Part shown: positions 7,412 to 16,222 of the stretch, piece after piece
How the letters are laid out: the number at the start of each line of letters is the position of its first letter
Numbering within the stretch: the stretch's first letter is position 1
Assembly (NCBI GenBank): GCA_050288085.1
Contig: JBNKDD010000037.1
Coordinates: forward strand, 1-30,593
Reading direction: 5' to 3'
Length of the DNA: 30,593 bases
From: JBNKDD01 sp050288085
GTDB taxonomy: Bacteria; Chloroflexota; Anaerolineae; Aggregatilineales; UBA3940
Made by a program: the position numbers and the translations under genes
The notes under the pieces: model-generated
What the model was told of the DNA's origin: nothing
Databases searched by the model: none
Seen by the model: only the letters and a program-made list of their open reading frames with translations

Positions 7412-8018
7412 ATTTGTTCAAACATTGGGACCTGAAGTTATTTATGTGCTGCTGATGGTGGGGGTATGGCTGGCGATTACGGCCATTTACATACCCGGCA
7501 CCGGAGTTCCAGAAGTCCTTGCTGTGATCAGCCTGGCTGCCGCCGGGGCCGGATTAGTCTTTATCCAGGCTAATGTAGGCGGTTTAATCCTGATATTGGT
7601 GGGGGCTGGCTGTTTTCTGGCGGTCATCTTCTATCGCCAACACTGGATAGCCCTATTGAGCACCGGCCTGGCTTTTCAGATCGCCGGTTCGGCGCTGCTG
7701 TTTAAGGTCGGGTCACGCCCTGATATCTGGGTGATCGGCCTGGTATTTGTGGCTGCACTGGCTTATCACCAGATCATCCTTCTACCTGGTCTCCTGATCC
7801 AGAATCAAGATAAGAAGCTGGATGCCGATATGTTAATTGGGATGGCTGCCGAGGTCGTTTCGACGCTGGACCCGGTCGGGACGATCCGCGTGCATGGCGA
7901 ATTATGGAGCGCCCACGCCGATAAAGTCATTGCTGCCGGGCAGCAGGTACGCATCACGGAGCGCCAGGGCTTACAGCTTAAGGTGACGACCCTCGACCAG
8001 GCTGCGCACGACCGGTAA
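7395..8018 (+). CDS. NfeD-like integral membrane protein
   Basis: The 207-residue protein has four or five hydrophobic helices in residues 14-135. It ends with a soluble domain of about 55 residues (about 147-202) of the NfeD C-terminal OB-fold type: GMAAEVVSTLDPVG, then I-R-V-H-G-E-L-W-S-A, then G-Q-Q-V-R-I. NfeD family proteins work with stomatin-like proteins or membrane proteases in membrane quality control; no stomatin or clpP-like protease gene is present here. The gene starts inside the kinase gene (17-bp overlap) and is followed 17 bases later by the peptidase gene, so all three are likely one transcript. The family call is good; the role is inferred. Confidence 0.8.
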   Translation: MDQITEFVQTLGPEVIYVLLMVGVWLAITAIYIPGTGVPEVLAVISLAAAGAGLVFIQANVGGLILILVGAGCFLAVIFYRQHWIALLSTGLAFQIAGSALLFKVGSRPDIWVIGLVFVAALAYHQIILLPGLLIQNQDKKLDADMLIGMAAEVVSTLDPVGTIRVHGELWSAHADKVIAAGQQVRITERQGLQLKVTTLDQAAHDR

Positions 8019-8035
8019 AGCACTCTCACAACATC

Positions 8036-9151
8036 ATGCAGCAAAGAAACCCGCTCAAACAATTATTACCCTGGGGCATCACGATTGGTATCCTGGTGAC
8101 GGTGCTGCTCACCTGGGGCAAAGACATTTCCCGATTTATCACCGGCCAGGATATTATCGATGATCTGGCCGGTGACCTGGTGGATACCCCATTCCGCCCA
8201 ACTCCCACCCCGGTTATTGGCTCCAATGATCCCTACGGTGATGTAGAAGATGTGCCGATAGATTCCAGCGAGCAGCTTGCACCGGACGGGTTCCCATCAG
8301 AACCACGCCAGCACGTTTTGAAATATACCGTGCAGCCCGGTGATGCCCTGTTCCTGATCGCGGAAACGTTCAGCCTCGATCCGAACACTATTTTCTGGGC
8401 CAACACGGAAACGCTCAACGACAATGTTCACCTGCTGCATGTCGGGGTTGAATTGTATATCCTGCCAGAAGATGGTGTTTACCACCTGTCTGATGGCACA
8501 CAGAGCATCGCCCAGATTGCCTCACAGTACAGCGTTACACCAGGGGATATTCTTTACTCTGAGTACAACGACCTGAAGGATTACGACAGCACCTATGTGC
8601 CACCCGCCGGACTGCGGATTGTCATCCCCGGCGGGCGGCGGGAATATATCTCCTGGCAGGCTCCTATCCGAACCGGCACCGAAAGTGGTTCCAGCAATCC
8701 CGAAGGGCGGCTGCATCCCGGATCGTGCCGCGAATTCTATACCGGAACAGGCGGATCAGGGGACTACACCAATCCTCTGGGCAGCACCCCCTACCGGGTG
8801 ACCAGTGGTTTTGCGCCCTGGCATCCTGGGGTCGATTTCGCCTCCGACCGGGATACCCCAATCTATGCAGCAGAAACCGGCGTGGTGGTCTTTGCGGGAT
8901 GGCATCGCGATGGGTACGGGGATATGATTATCCTGGATCACGGCAATGGCTGGACAACCTACTACGCCCACCTTGACGAACGTTTTGTCGGCTGCGGCGA
9001 CCAGGTATCGAAGGGGCAGTACATCGCTCAGATGGGGATGTCCGGCAACGCCAGCGGTATCCATCTTCACTTTGAAATTCGCGAGAATGATGTCCCACAG
9101 AACCCCTACTCGTTTTTTGAAATTCACGATATGAGAACCGGCGGCGGATAA
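8036..9151 (+). CDS. Membrane-anchored LysM-type / M23 metallopeptidase
   Basis: A 371-residue envelope protein. A membrane anchor lies at about residues 12-27. LysM-like repeats follow (about 95-145 and 150-198; the first contains KYTVQPGDALFLIAETF), which bind peptidoglycan. The C-terminal M23 (LytM) domain spans about 250-365. Its zinc and catalytic residues are visible: H263 and D267 in HPGVDF, H312 in YYAHLD and H343/H345 in HLHFE. This predicts an active endopeptidase cutting peptide cross-links in the cell wall. No clear Shine-Dalgarno sequence precedes the ATG, which may be reached by coupling from the NfeD-like gene 17 bases upstream. It is probably the end of the kinase operon. Confidence 0.92.
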   Translation: MQQRNPLKQLLPWGITIGILVTVLLTWGKDISRFITGQDIIDDLAGDLVDTPFRPTPTPVIGSNDPYGDVEDVPIDSSEQLAPDGFPSEPRQHVLKYTVQPGDALFLIAETFSLDPNTIFWANTETLNDNVHLLHVGVELYILPEDGVYHLSDGTQSIAQIASQYSVTPGDILYSEYNDLKDYDSTYVPPAGLRIVIPGGRREYISWQAPIRTGTESGSSNPEGRLHPGSCREFYTGTGGSGDYTNPLGSTPYRVTSGFAPWHPGVDFASDRDTPIYAAETGVVVFAGWHRDGYGDMIILDHGNGWTTYYAHLDERFVGCGDQVSKGQYIAQMGMSGNASGIHLHFEIRENDVPQNPYSFFEIHDMRTGGG

Positions 9152-9225
9152 CATACCCTACACCCACCCCTACAAAGCAGATATACCGGCGTTTTTCACC
9201 CCACTCTCGAAAGGTGACAAAACCA

Positions 9226-10782
9226 ATGACTGTTCGATTTGTGATCAAGGTCAGCCAGTATTTTGATTCGGTTTCCCTGATGAATGTGGCGCGGGATGTC
9301 CAGGCTTTGCCGGGGGTAGAGGATGCCGCCCTGGTGATGGGCACGGCGGCCAACAAAGCCCTGTTGGAACAGGTCGGCCCGATCACGTCTGAGGTAGAAG
9401 CAGCCTCCGCCAACGACCTGATTTTGATGGTCAAGGGGGATGAGGCTGTCCTCGATGGGGCCTTAGCCACCGCTGAAAAACTGTTAGCTAAACCCGCCGA
9501 GCAAGCATCGGCAGGTGGTTGGGAACACCGCCCAAAGACGCTGCGCGGTGCGCTTCGGGGCCACCCTGACGCCAACCTGGTGGTCGTATCGGTGGCCGGA
9601 GCATATGCCCCCGCCGAAGCATGGAACGCACTCCGGCAGGGGAAACATGTCCTGTTGTTCAGCGATAATGTATCGCTGGAAGATGAGATCGCCCTGAAAC
9701 AGTACGCGGTCGAAAATGGACTGCTGCTAATGGGGCCGGGGGCTGGCACCGCCATCATCAACAATGTGGCGCTCGGCTTTGCGAACGTGATTCCGCCGGG
9801 GCCGGTCGGGATTATTTCGGCTGCCGGGACGGGGTTACAGGAGGTCAGCACCCTGCTGGCAAAACAGGGGATCGGGCTGACTCAGGGGATCGGTGTGGGC
9901 GGGCGTGACCTGTCCGATCCGGTCGGCGGGCTGATGATGTTCCATGCGCTTAACGCGCTGCGGGATGACCCCGACACCCAGATCATTGTCGCCATTTCAA
10001 AGATACCTTCACCGGACATCTCCGAGAAAATGCTATCGAGCCTGGCCGATTGTGGTAAGCCTGCCGTCGTGATTTTTATGGGGCCGGAGCAGCCCCTATC
10101 CGGAAATGGCCTTTACATGGCATCTACTTTACAGGAAGCCGCACTGGCGGCGGCGGTGCTGGCGCAAGGTGGCGATCCATCAACCGTCAAAGCGCAGTTA
10201 GCAGATCGGGCAGAGGCGTTAAAAGAACAGGCAGCGGCTCTAAAAAGCAGGCTAGACTCCCGCCAGAAGTATCTTCGCGGGCTGTTCAGCGGCGGGACCT
10301 TATGCGAAGAGGCGATGCGAATCTGGGGGAAAAGCGTCGGGGAGGTGTGGTCAAATGCACCGCTCGATGCAGCGTTTACGCTCCCGGATTCATACCAGAG
10401 CCAGGAGCATTGTGCCCTTGACCTGGGAGAAGAAGAATTCACCGTTGGCCGCCCCCACCCGATGATCGACAACGATCTGCGCATCCGGCGGCTGCTGCAA
10501 GAAGCGAGCGATCCCGAAGTGGCGGTGATCCAGATGGACGTGGTGCTGGGCTATGGAGCACATCTCGATCCGTCCAGCGAACTGGCTCCAGCCATCCGAC
10601 GGGCTCGTGAAACAGCTTCGGAGCAGGGCCGCGAGTTGATTGTGATCACGGCGCTGACCGGCACTGATGGCGATCCGCAGAATCTCTCCCGGCAGACGGC
10701 AGCTTTAGGATCAGCCGGTGCGCTGACCCTGGGCAGCAATGCGGAAGCGTCTCAGCTGGCGGCTTTTGTCGTATCGCAATGA
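9226..10782 (+). CDS. fdrA: FdrA family protein (acyl-CoA synthetase/succinyl-CoA ligase-like)
   Basis: The start used is the ATG at 9226, since AAAGGTG at 9210-9216 then sits 9 bases upstream; a GTG at 9214 inside that same motif is the longer alternative. The 518-residue product matches E. coli FdrA along its length: a Q-x-F-D-S-V-S-L-M N-terminus, MGTAANKALLEQ, LLFSDNVSLEDEIALKQ, GIISAAGTGLQEVSTLLAKQ, IGVGGRDLSDPVGG and the C-terminal FTVGRPHPMIDNDLR. It combines CoA-binding and ligase-like domains. In enterobacteria fdrA lies with ylbE, ylbF and a carbamate kinase gene and takes part in oxamate transcarbamylation in allantoin breakdown. None of those genes is visible here, so the substrate in this organism is open. 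Confidence 0.9.
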   Translation: MTVRFVIKVSQYFDSVSLMNVARDVQALPGVEDAALVMGTAANKALLEQVGPITSEVEAASANDLILMVKGDEAVLDGALATAEKLLAKPAEQASAGGWEHRPKTLRGALRGHPDANLVVVSVAGAYAPAEAWNALRQGKHVLLFSDNVSLEDEIALKQYAVENGLLLMGPGAGTAIINNVALGFANVIPPGPVGIISAAGTGLQEVSTLLAKQGIGLTQGIGVGGRDLSDPVGGLMMFHALNALRDDPDTQIIVAISKIPSPDISEKMLSSLADCGKPAVVIFMGPEQPLSGNGLYMASTLQEAALAAAVLAQGGDPSTVKAQLADRAEALKEQAAALKSRLDSRQKYLRGLFSGGTLCEEAMRIWGKSVGEVWSNAPLDAAFTLPDSYQSQEHCALDLGEEEFTVGRPHPMIDNDLRIRRLLQEASDPEVAVIQMDVVLGYGAHLDPSSELAPAIRRARETASEQGRELIVITALTGTDGDPQNLSRQTAALGSAGALTLGSNAEASQLAAFVVSQ

Positions 10783-10873
10783 ACTGGTTTGTTATCTTAG
10801 AGAGAAATAGAAATACCGGGGTGTACAGGAGAATCATTCGCAGACCGAGGACATTCATGGTTGCACCACCCTG

Positions 10874-12643
10874 ATGGATACGCTAAACTGCTCTGTCATG
10901 CTGAGACTGCAAAGAACGCTGCCAATGTGGTTCAGGAGAGCTGTTGAGTTTTGCCTGTTGGCTGGCATCATCCTTATACTCACCTCCTGTACTTCCCACG
11001 ATCCCCCTTCACCGGTTCCCACCGGTATCCCATCTCCAATCCCTGCCGAGGCTGGAACATCCTGTACCTATGCAGCATCGCTCAACGACGAGATGGGGAT
11101 TAAGACTTTGTCGGTGCAACCCGGCGCGACGGTGCATACCACATGGATACTGAACAACGATGGCACATGTGATTGGACAGGCGTAACGGTAGTCTTTGCC
11201 TCGTCATCAGGTCAGGAGATGGCGGAGGGCATCCCTGTCCCAGTGGCGGCTGCGCAGTCAAGTATTGAGCTGGCTATTGATTTAACAGCCCCAACAGAAT
11301 TAGGGGAATACGGCGGCGAGTGGCGGCTGCGTGCCCCCGATGGTACGTTATTCGGCCCGCCTCTGCGCGCTGAAATGAACGTCCAGTTTCCCACACCGGC
11401 CTACCCAGAGAGTATATACGCGGTGGATACACAGGCAGGGTGTGTCCTGGATTTAGAGTTCCAGGACGATGTAACGCTGCTGGACGGGACGGTTGTCCAT
11501 CCAAACGAAGCCCTGCAAAAAATATGGCGTGTTAAGAATACCGGGACGTGTGACTGGCTGGAGGGATCAACTATTGCCTATCAATCCGGCGAAGTTATTG
11601 TAACCGGCAGTGCAGAGCCAATCCCGGCCACGCGTAGTGGGGAGACAACCGATATCCAGGTGAACCTGACCGCTCCGTCCCAGGCCGGATCGTATATCGG
11701 GTGGTGGCGGCTGCAATCAGCCGATGGAACCCCGTTTGGAGCTGCGTTATATGCAATGATCACAGTAGCCGGGTCACCGGTAGCCGGGTCTGGTGGCAAG
11801 AACCAAACCCTGACTCCTGCTCCCACCATGATAACTTTACCCACTGTCGTGCCTCCAGCCACCTCTACGCCAACGCCCAGCACGACACCATATACGCCCT
11901 TTATCCACAATGTCAGCTATCACTCCCGTGAGATCTTTCTGGATGGGCAGACAAAGGGCAATCGGGCTAACGTTTTTGCAAAAATAGGCGACAGCATCAC
12001 GGAAGACCGGGCCTTCCTGTTCCCTATTGGCGATGGAAACTACGCGCTGCACGATTACAGCTTTTTGCAGCCGGTCGTCAATTACTATATGGCGACCCCC
12101 GTGCGAGAGGGCAATTCGTTTAATAACCAGTCGGTGGCAGCCGTCTGGGGCTGGTCTACCTTCGACCTGCTGAATCCAGACAAGGTCGCCGGTACCTGCC
12201 CCGGCAAGACGCCGTTGGAATGCGAATACAGCGTTATCAAGCCCGCCGTAGCCATCATCATGATCGGGACCAATGACGCCATACCCAGTTATGACCTGGG
12301 TGGATACGAAGCGAATATCCGGCAGATCATCGAGAAGTCCATCAACATGGGGGTTATTCCGGTCATGAGCACGCTGCCCTATGATGAGTTCGGGAATGTG
12401 GACCCATATAACCAGATCATCATTGCGATGGCAGTTGAATATGATGTGCCGTGGATGGATTTTTATAGCGCTATCTGGGACCTGGAGAATCATGGCCTGA
12501 AAGACGGCGTACACCCTTCTATCCCTCCGGGCAATGATCCGGCCAACTTCACACCGGACAATCTCCAGTATGGGCAGACCGTCCGTAATTTACTGGTGCT
12601 CCACGTACTGGATAAGGTGTGGCGCGAAGTGCTGGCATACTAG
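10874..12643 (+). CDS. Lipoprotein with two NBR1-Ig domains and a canonical SGNH hydrolase domain
   Basis: An N-terminal hydrophobic segment ends in a lipobox L36-T-S-C39. Two Ig-like domains of the NBR1 type follow (about 63-172 and 188-298), each with the W-x(5-8)-G-T-C-D-W signature. A Thr/Pro/Ser-rich linker (about 300-342) leads to an SGNH hydrolase domain (about 345-589). Its blocks are complete: nucleophile S374 in KIGDSITE, block III I-G-T-N467-D, and D544/H547 in DGVHPS. It is likely an esterase acting on acylated surface polysaccharide or peptidoglycan, attached to the membrane by lipid. A five-codon ORF with its own GAGG site (ATG at 10859) ends by overlapping the ATG at 10874 as TGATG, which may couple initiation. 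In-frame ATGs at codons 9 and 18 are alternative starts. Confidence 0.88.
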   Translation: MDTLNCSVMLRLQRTLPMWFRRAVEFCLLAGIILILTSCTSHDPPSPVPTGIPSPIPAEAGTSCTYAASLNDEMGIKTLSVQPGATVHTTWILNNDGTCDWTGVTVVFASSSGQEMAEGIPVPVAAAQSSIELAIDLTAPTELGEYGGEWRLRAPDGTLFGPPLRAEMNVQFPTPAYPESIYAVDTQAGCVLDLEFQDDVTLLDGTVVHPNEALQKIWRVKNTGTCDWLEGSTIAYQSGEVIVTGSAEPIPATRSGETTDIQVNLTAPSQAGSYIGWWRLQSADGTPFGAALYAMITVAGSPVAGSGGKNQTLTPAPTMITLPTVVPPATSTPTPSTTPYTPFIHNVSYHSREIFLDGQTKGNRANVFAKIGDSITEDRAFLFPIGDGNYALHDYSFLQPVVNYYMATPVREGNSFNNQSVAAVWGWSTFDLLNPDKVAGTCPGKTPLECEYSVIKPAVAIIMIGTNDAIPSYDLGGYEANIRQIIEKSINMGVIPVMSTLPYDEFGNVDPYNQIIIAMAVEYDVPWMDFYSAIWDLENHGLKDGVHPSIPPGNDPANFTPDNLQYGQTVRNLLVLHVLDKVWREVLAY

Positions 12644-12790
12644 GATCGGATAACGATTCTTTTAACTAACGGCACATTTAACGACACATTTTGTCGTGTT
12701 GTCGGGCCTATTGCACTTGACTTATTTTTGTTGTACCATCCAATCGTTTATGCAATCAGCGAAGTAGTTTGCATTTGGAGTTTGCCAATT

Positions 12791-13918
12791 ATGACCTTCT
12801 CAAAAAGAAGCTTTTTATTCGCATTCGTCCTGGTGCTGCTGGTCTTCACCGTACCAGCAGCCGCATCCTACACCGGCAGCCCGACCATTGAGGCTGCTAA
12901 TCCCTCCTCCGATGCGATTACGACGGGAATCACAACCGTGGCCTTGAATCTGCGCCCGGAACCAAACACGAACAGGCCGCGCATCGCCCTGATCCCTAAG
13001 GGGGCAACGATTGATGTGTATGGGCGGAACGCGGCAAAAACCTGGCTGTCTGTTGCCTATCAGAATAAACAGGGGTGGGTCTCTGCTCCCTATGTCACGC
13101 TGGCAAGCGGCAGTGTATCGGACTTGCCGATTATCGGATCGACATCATCGCCATCACAGGAACCTGTTTCGAGCGGGCAGTACACCGGCCACATTTATAA
13201 TGTAGGGCCGCACCTGGACAGCACCTATCAGTACGGGCTGCAAATCGGCAAGAACCCTCACGCCTTCACAAAGGTTGGCGACTGCGAGATGGAATTCCGG
13301 TGGTTCCTCCAGGATTTCGATGCGGGTGTTTATAATCTGGGCGATTACCAGTACCTCCAAAAAGTTGTGACCCAGTTTTCTGGATCGTTTGCTCACCAGG
13401 GTGAGGTTGCCAATGCGGGTATGTCGTCATCGGCAATATTCCAGGAGTTCTGGGCTGACCCGGCTCTCTGCAAATCCGATGAGACACCGCTGGCTTGCGA
13501 ATATCGCACGCACAAGCCGATTATCGCCCTGATGATGCTCCGCACCATCAACAAGGATGCGGTCACAAATGGGCAGTTTCATTACGAGGTCAACAAGGCC
13601 GTTACCTATTCTCTCAGCCAGGGGGTGATCCCCGTTCTGCAAACGATCCCCTACTGGGGGCCAACGAACCCGGACACAGAAGCCATGAACGACGTAATCC
13701 GGCAGGTTGCCAACGAGAATAATGTGCCCCTGTGGGATTACTGGGTAACGTCGGAGCAACTGCCTAATCGCGGCGTGACCAGCGATTATCATATCGACCG
13801 GCCCGCAGACGGAAATGGGACGACTCTCTTCACCGATGACCGGATGCAGATCGCGGCTAACCGGCGAAATCTCGAAGCGTTGGAAGTATTGCACGCTATT
13901 TTGAAAGAAGTGCAATAG
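12791..13918 (+). CDS. Secreted SH3b protein with SGNH-like domain, nucleophile position Cys
   Basis: The start chosen is the ATG at 12791: it has TTTGGAG about 10 bases upstream and opens into a signal peptide (MTFSKRSFLFAFVLVLLVF, cleavage near the A-A-A at residues 24-26). An upstream in-frame ATG has no such support. A bacterial SH3 domain (about 48-105) precedes a short linker and an SGNH-like domain (about 127-375). That domain aligns with the core of the protein at 10874 but reads GDC (C165) where GDS is expected, RTIN in place of GTND, and S-D-Y-H in place of D-G-V-H. It also shares the Cys pair around DPALCKSDETPLACEYR with its relatives. It is about 60 percent identical over this domain, by eye, to the product at 16223. 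Whether it is an enzyme is unclear. Confidence 0.82.
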   Translation: MTFSKRSFLFAFVLVLLVFTVPAAASYTGSPTIEAANPSSDAITTGITTVALNLRPEPNTNRPRIALIPKGATIDVYGRNAAKTWLSVAYQNKQGWVSAPYVTLASGSVSDLPIIGSTSSPSQEPVSSGQYTGHIYNVGPHLDSTYQYGLQIGKNPHAFTKVGDCEMEFRWFLQDFDAGVYNLGDYQYLQKVVTQFSGSFAHQGEVANAGMSSSAIFQEFWADPALCKSDETPLACEYRTHKPIIALMMLRTINKDAVTNGQFHYEVNKAVTYSLSQGVIPVLQTIPYWGPTNPDTEAMNDVIRQVANENNVPLWDYWVTSEQLPNRGVTSDYHIDRPADGNGTTLFTDDRMQIAANRRNLEALEVLHAILKEVQ

Positions 13919-13945
13919 GCTCCTACGAAGTTATAGGAAATCTTT

Positions 13946-15127
13946 ATGCTAAAGTTTAGATTACCTGCAGCCGGGGGATGGCTCTTCGTACTCATCATTA
14001 TTGCAAGCCTGTTTGGAACCGGTGCTGTACATGCACAACCAGCCGCACAAGATGGTAATTTGCTCACCAATCCCGGGTTCGAACCGTTCAGTACCCCCGA
14101 AGGGCAATACGACTATCCACTCATTGTGACGCCACAGGGGGGCGGACACGTTGCCGGGGGATGGAGCCCCTGGTGGTATTGGCATCCCGATTCGGAAGAC
14201 ATCTTTCAGAGCTATATTGCGCCGGAATTCGACATCGCGCCGATCTCCCGCGATCCATTCCGTGTGCGATCAGGGAATGCCGCACAGCAGATATTCCGCC
14301 CCTTTACGATGTGGAAGGCGGGAGTCTACCAGACTGTAACGGTTCCTTCTAATGCGCTGCTGCAATTCAGCGCCTACGGCCATGCCTGGGCAGGCTTCTG
14401 TCAGCGAACTGACGGCGGCCACGACTGCGGTGACAATCACGACAGTAATTATGGAGAAGGGCAAAACCCGGCTATCATGCGGGTTGGCATTGATCCATAT
14501 GGCGGCACCGATTGGGCCAGCCCGTCGATTGTGTGGTCTCAGGACTACAATATCCATGACTATTATGAACAACTGGTCGTTACGGCTCAGGCCAAGGGCA
14601 ACCGCGTAACCGTCTTTACCTACACGACGTTTATTTACCCGGCTGTGGTCAATAACGTTTACTGGGATGATGCCGCCCTGGTCGTCACCACCGGCACAGC
14701 AAACACGCCCCCGCCATCCGCGCCAGCTGGCGATTTAACCGGCCTGGTGCTGGAAGCGAATACAACGTTAAATGTCCGCACCGGCCCCGGCATGGACTAC
14801 GCTGTTGCAGGCCAGATTCAACCGGGGACATTCTATACCGTGTCGGGTCAGTTGGGTGACTGGTACAGCATCGACTTTAACGGCCAGACGGGTTACGTCT
14901 ATGGACCACTGACAACGGTGAGCTCGTCGGATATTCCCCCAGGTCAGGGGGTTGAACCGTCAGTTCCGCTTAATGTTCGCAATGGTCCCAGCACCGAGCA
15001 TTCCGTTATCGGGGTGATTTACCCCGGTACGCTTTACCTCAAGGTCGGACAACAAGGCGACTGGTATCAGATTGAATATAGTGGGAATTTAGGTTGGGTT
15101 TATGCACCTCTGGTCATAGTGCATTAG
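13946..15127 (+). CDS. Secreted protein with jelly-roll-like domain and two SH3b domains
   Basis: The 393-residue product begins with a signal peptide (residues 1-30, ending GAVHA). An N-terminal module (about 36-250) opens with NLLTNPGFEPF, the typical start of carbohydrate-binding jelly-roll modules, and is rich in aromatic residues (WSPWWYWHPDSED). After a short Pro-rich linker come two bacterial SH3 domains (about 267-325 and 335-393), each with L-N-V-R-[TN]-G-P-[GS] and a G-x-W-Y-x-I strand. Both module types commonly bind glycans or cell-wall peptides. AGGAAA lies 6 bases before the ATG, and the gap from the preceding gene is 27 bases. No catalytic site is visible, so it is probably a binding or scaffold component of the surrounding envelope cluster. 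Confidence 0.82.
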   Translation: MLKFRLPAAGGWLFVLIIIASLFGTGAVHAQPAAQDGNLLTNPGFEPFSTPEGQYDYPLIVTPQGGGHVAGGWSPWWYWHPDSEDIFQSYIAPEFDIAPISRDPFRVRSGNAAQQIFRPFTMWKAGVYQTVTVPSNALLQFSAYGHAWAGFCQRTDGGHDCGDNHDSNYGEGQNPAIMRVGIDPYGGTDWASPSIVWSQDYNIHDYYEQLVVTAQAKGNRVTVFTYTTFIYPAVVNNVYWDDAALVVTTGTANTPPPSAPAGDLTGLVLEANTTLNVRTGPGMDYAVAGQIQPGTFYTVSGQLGDWYSIDFNGQTGYVYGPLTTVSSSDIPPGQGVEPSVPLNVRNGPSTEHSVIGVIYPGTLYLKVGQQGDWYQIEYSGNLGWVYAPLVIVH

Positions 15128-15179
15128 ATCAATTATTTTGCTAACTCGTTCCTGCGATGCTATTTTCTTCGCAGCTTGA

Positions 15180-16157
15180 ATGATGCTAATTTGGGAGCGT
15201 TATTTGCGACGGTATAAATCATCCATCATTTTATTGGTATTGATGTTGTGTGGCTGCTCGGCCACTGCACCGGCTACTGATCCGACTGAGACGACAGCCC
15301 CGCCATCACCCGAACCTACATCTGAGCCAACGGTCGAGTCACCACAGCCAACGGCCCAGGAATCCGACATCACGGTACTCACTGCCCCTATTGTGCCGGA
15401 AGTGCCACCGTTGGTGCACGAGGTCTACGCGCAAGGTGCTGCCAATGGACGCGATCCCGGCATTTTCACCAAAGTCGGTGATTGTATGTCCGCCTCGGCG
15501 GATTACCTGTTCCCCTATTCGGATGGCACATATGATCTGGGCGAGTACAGTCAGCTTCAAGAAGTGGTCGATCACTTTGAATCGATACCCATCCGCGAGG
15601 TAGACGGTCAGCAGGTTAACTCATTCTCGAATCCCAGCCTAGCGGTCTTCTGTGGTTTCAACAGCGCCGCACCGCTTGACCCGATATGGGCCGATCCAGA
15701 TTACTGCGAATCTGGCGAGTCTTCACTCTCATGTGAGCTTCGCGTCTCGAATGCGGCTTTTGTACTCATCATGCTGGGTACGCACGATATGCACTTTGAA
15801 AAGGAACGTTTCAAGGGTTATCTGGAGCAAATCGTGGTGGAGGCGATTGATACGGGGGTTGTGCCGATTCTGATCACCTTCCCGCCGCGCTCGGATGATC
15901 TGGAAAAGGCCGAGGATTATAATGGTATCGTGGTTGAGGTGGCACAGGAACAGCAAGTTCCGCTGGCTAACTTGTGGCGAGCGCTGCATGACAAACCGAA
16001 CTACGGCGTACAACCCGATCATCCCACCGCATTGAGTCTTCCGCAGGATGGCTGTGCGACCTGTTTTACCGAAGAGAATCTACAGGCCGGGGCTACCCAG
16101 CAGAATTTGGTGGCGTTGATGGCACTCTATGAAGTGTGGAGTAACGTGTCGGAGTAG
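15180..16157 (+). CDS. Lipoprotein with SGNH-like domain, nucleophile position Cys
   Basis: Residues 15-26 form a hydrophobic segment ending in a lipobox-like L-C-G-C26. A Pro/Thr/Glu-rich linker (about 28-62) follows, then an SGNH-like domain (about 78-325). It keeps the fold landmarks TKVGDC (C102 where Ser is expected), IMLGTHD (Asn of GTND replaced by His) and a late PDHPT with the His retained, but position -3 from that His is Gln and not Asp. It has more cysteines than its paralogs (FCGF, YCESGESSLSC and GCATC), so C102 could be in a disulfide. An ATGATG pair is present at 15180; no strong Shine-Dalgarno sequence is seen. The gap after the previous gene is 52 bases. Activity is uncertain. 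Confidence 0.8.
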   Translation: MMLIWERYLRRYKSSIILLVLMLCGCSATAPATDPTETTAPPSPEPTSEPTVESPQPTAQESDITVLTAPIVPEVPPLVHEVYAQGAANGRDPGIFTKVGDCMSASADYLFPYSDGTYDLGEYSQLQEVVDHFESIPIREVDGQQVNSFSNPSLAVFCGFNSAAPLDPIWADPDYCESGESSLSCELRVSNAAFVLIMLGTHDMHFEKERFKGYLEQIVVEAIDTGVVPILITFPPRSDDLEKAEDYNGIVVEVAQEQQVPLANLWRALHDKPNYGVQPDHPTALSLPQDGCATCFTEENLQAGATQQNLVALMALYEVWSNVSE

Positions 16158-16222
16158 TCGGAGTAATCTGAGTAATAAAATTCACTCGTGTTTGGTTGAG
16201 CCGGTATGTAGGGATGAATACT

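Noticed and set aside
12728..12790. Upstream in-frame start of the SH3b/SGNH protein
   Set aside because: It would put 21 residues before a normal signal peptide; the ATG at 12791 has a GGAG site at proper distance.
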